Of a DNA stretch of 16,400 nucleotides, positions 14,833 through 16,400 are shown piece after piece. Source of the DNA: SZUA-287 sp036397975. Lineage in GTDB: Bacteria > Bacteroidota > Ignavibacteria > UBA10030 > UBA6906. The DNA lies in the NCBI GenBank assembly GCA_036397975.1, contig DASWHW010000193.1:1-16400 (forward strand), written 5' to 3'. The number at the start of each line of letters is the position of its first letter. Position 1 is the first letter of the stretch. The notes beneath the pieces were generated by a model, which was not told the origin of the DNA, did not search any database, and worked only from the letters and a program-made list of their open reading frames with translations. The position numbers and the translations under genes are program-made.

Positions 14833-15405
14833 CTACCGAATAATATAGAACATGGGGTAGTGGATTTCCGGCAACTCGATGGGTTGCGCCTTCTTGAATA
14901 CCTGGATTGACGCGCTGGCAGCCATATAGATTGTATCAGACTCGAGATAGGAATTTCCCTGACTATCGACCTTCAGCGTTACGGGAACATATCGCCAGAA
15001 GTATTCGCCCTCATTAGTCCGATGCGACCATTGATGGACGAAGAAGATTCTTTCGTTCACTCGTATTGTGAGGATACCTCTGAACAGAGATGAGATATTC
15101 TGCAACGCCCGCTCATCAAACGAAACGGTGGCGCGCTTTGTTGGATCGGTTCGCATCCATATCTCCAAAGTCCCTCTAATTTGGGCTGTATCCTGCAGAA
15201 CTTCATCATAAATGTTCGTCACATCTATATTGATGATGCCCCCCCTCCCGGAGTTAACGCTGTCCTCCAGAATGGCGGGACCGGGTTCTATTGAGATGTT
15301 AGGAATCAAAATAGACGGCGGATCTTCCCGCGTGGGGAGCTGTTCATCGCACGACAGCAACAGCAATGCAAGCAATACGAATCCGATAGTGATTCTAAAA
15401 CTCAA
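14833..15405 (-). CDS. Small hypothetical lipoprotein next to the TonB-dependent receptor
   Basis: A 190-residue protein that I do not recognise. The signal (FRITIGFVLLALLLLSC) ends in a good lipobox, giving lipidated Cys19. The mature part is beta-rich with alternating polar and hydrophobic strands (GTLEIWMRTDPTKRATVSF and EYFWRYVPVTLKVDSQG are examples), as in a small Ig-like or lipocalin-like sandwich. The reading frame begins at a TTG at 15435, but a second TTG at 15405 is preferred: GGGGGTG stands 4 nt upstream and the signal peptide begins directly. The gene overlaps the receptor end by 11 nt, so it is probably a partner lipoprotein. No ATG or GTG start is available. Confidence 0.72.
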   Translation of the reverse strand: MSFRITIGFVLLALLLLSCDEQLPTREDPPSILIPNISIEPGPAILEDSVNSGRGGIINIDVTNIYDEVLQDTAQIRGTLEIWMRTDPTKRATVSFDERALQNISSLFRGILTIRVNERIFFVHQWSHRTNEGEYFWRYVPVTLKVDSQGNSYLESDTIYMAASASIQVFKKAQPIELPEIHYPMFYIIR

Positions 15406-16400
15406 GTTGCACCCCCAACGTCGTACGCCGACCAATGTAATAGCCGCCTGGATCGCTTAACTCCCCGCCGATTCGTCCATTGGAATCAATCCACCGAACG
15501 TTCTTCTCATTCAACAAGTTTCTCACTTCAAGATATGCGCTCAAGGTCGCTGCGGACACTCTAAATGGAGCGACCCACCGTGCCTTGAGATCGATGTTGA
15601 CGTATCGCGGCATGCGCGCATTGTTGGGCTGAAACAAGGCACTATCGACAGGCTCAAATCCTGTCGGAGTAGGGTAGTTGGTGTATGGACGTCCGGAATG
15701 ATAATCAATGTGCGTGGTAAGGCTCACGCCCCATGGCGTCACCACGGTCGTTGTAGCTTTCACTGTATGCCGCTGGTCCCAGCTGAGAGGATAGACACGG
15801 CCCGCTGGAGGAAGTCCATATTGCGCGATAAAGAATCCGTCAGTCGACGCACCGCTGATGCCCTCAGTTGTCATAAACGTATAGGAAAGTTCACCCACAA
15901 GCCATGAGTTCCTTTCGCGCGAAAGAATGAACTCTATGCCCCTTGCCTCTGCGTTCGGATTGTTGACATATTCCGCAAACCCATATGACCCCGCAAGACG
16001 GCTGTTGCCTGAGATGAATGTCTTTGAGTCGATCTGATTTGTGGTCTCCTTTCGGAAATAGCCAATCGAGAGAACGACGTCTTTGCCAATGTCGTACTTC
16101 ACCGTCAGCTCGTATGCAAGAACGCGTTCCGGCTCCAGATTTGGATTTCCCGTCAGAGCACTGACGCCACGGGCAAGACCGACGCGATCGATGCCGCTGT
16201 AGAGATATTCAAACAGCGGGTACTGAAAGTACCACCCAAGATTCAGAAAAAAATATCCCCGATCGGAAAGCTGCATCGCCGCGCCGAGGCGCGGACTTAT
16301 TTGACTTTTCCAGCTTGCCTTTTCTTCCGGTCGCTGCACCGTTGCATAAGAAGTATCTGAAACCGGAATTCGCTCGATTGCCGGTCTCGTCGCGCTCGGG
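15395..16400 (-). CDS. TonB-dependent receptor, C-terminal part (runs off the window)
   Basis: The open frame continues to the last base of the window, so about 335 C-terminal residues are present and the plug, TonB box and signal peptide lie outside. The visible part is the outer-membrane barrel: alternating strands, NPNLEPERVLAYELTVKYD, the GIEFILSRERNSWLVGELSYTFM hairpin, SWDQRHTVKATTTV, HIDYHSGRPYTNYP, a LEVRNLLNEKNVRWID segment and a final strand ending in F (TLGVQLEF), which is the signal for barrel assembly. These segments are typical of TonB-dependent receptors in Bacteroidota and Ignavibacteria. The imported substrate cannot be told from this half. It overlaps the following lipoprotein gene by 11 nt. 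Confidence 0.92.
   Translation of the reverse strand, partial: PSATRPAIERIPVSDTSYATVQRPEEKASWKSQISPRLGAAMQLSDRGYFFLNLGWYFQYPLFEYLYSGIDRVGLARGVSALTGNPNLEPERVLAYELTVKYDIGKDVVLSIGYFRKETTNQIDSKTFISGNSRLAGSYGFAEYVNNPNAEARGIEFILSRERNSWLVGELSYTFMTTEGISGASTDGFFIAQYGLPPAGRVYPLSWDQRHTVKATTTVVTPWGVSLTTHIDYHSGRPYTNYPTPTGFEPVDSALFQPNNARMPRYVNIDLKARWVAPFRVSAATLSAYLEVRNLLNEKNVRWIDSNGRIGGELSDPGGYYIGRRTTLGVQLEF
15410..15416 (-). promoter_or_regulatory. Ribosome binding site choosing a TTG start
   Basis: GGGGGTG on the minus strand, 4 nt before the TTG at 15405. It lies within the coding end of the TonB-dependent receptor and supports the TTG start of the small lipoprotein. Confidence 0.5.

Overview
The window looks like chromosomal DNA from a member of the Bacteroidota/Chlorobiota/Ignavibacteria side of the tree. 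The reasons are a complete Bat ("aerotolerance") gene cluster in its usual order, a C-terminal TonB-dependent receptor with a companion lipoprotein, several lipoproteins, and a promoter-like sequence carrying the Bacteroidota -7 element TAnnTTTG. Clear Shine-Dalgarno sequences (GGAGG, AAGGAGG) stand before many starts. Most crown Bacteroidetes use these poorly, so a basal lineage such as Ignavibacteria/Chlorobi-like bacteria is more likely. This placement is inference; there is no rRNA in the window.

Region 1 (12-8250, all minus strand; transcription runs from high to low coordinates) is one tightly packed operon: moxR, a DUF58 protein, a BatD-like/DUF4381-like membrane protein, batA, batB, batC, batD, batE. 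Most junctions overlap by 1-14 nt or have short gaps. The AAA+ ATPase MoxR probably works on or with the membrane-anchored MIDAS/VWA proteins BatA and BatB, the DUF58 protein and the periplasm-facing TPR, Ig-like and SH3 proteins. A Bacteroidota-type promoter is proposed at 8303-8333.

Region 2 (8409-11789) holds a D-Ala-D-Ala-ligase-like ATP-grasp enzyme (minus strand) head to head with a C39-like cysteine peptidase (plus strand). They are separated by a 122-nt spacer containing a 13-nt inverted repeat. A membrane-anchored class III nucleotide cyclase follows on the plus strand, preceded by two perfect 12-bp palindromes. The ATP-grasp/peptidase pair is the best candidate for a little-described system: an enzyme that makes amide or peptide bonds next to one predicted to cut them.

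Region 3 (11905-16400, all minus strand) is a cell-surface/periplasmic set: the C-terminal part of a TonB-dependent receptor (its beginning lies outside the window), a small lipoprotein, an SdiA-regulated-type beta-propeller lipoprotein, an arylsulfotransferase-like propeller protein and an unrelated small lipoprotein. The first three are nearly contiguous and probably one transcription unit; the arylsulfotransferase-like gene follows after 53 nt. I saw no tRNA, rRNA, CRISPR array, insertion sequence or integrase. No gene-free stretch exceeds about 170 bases.
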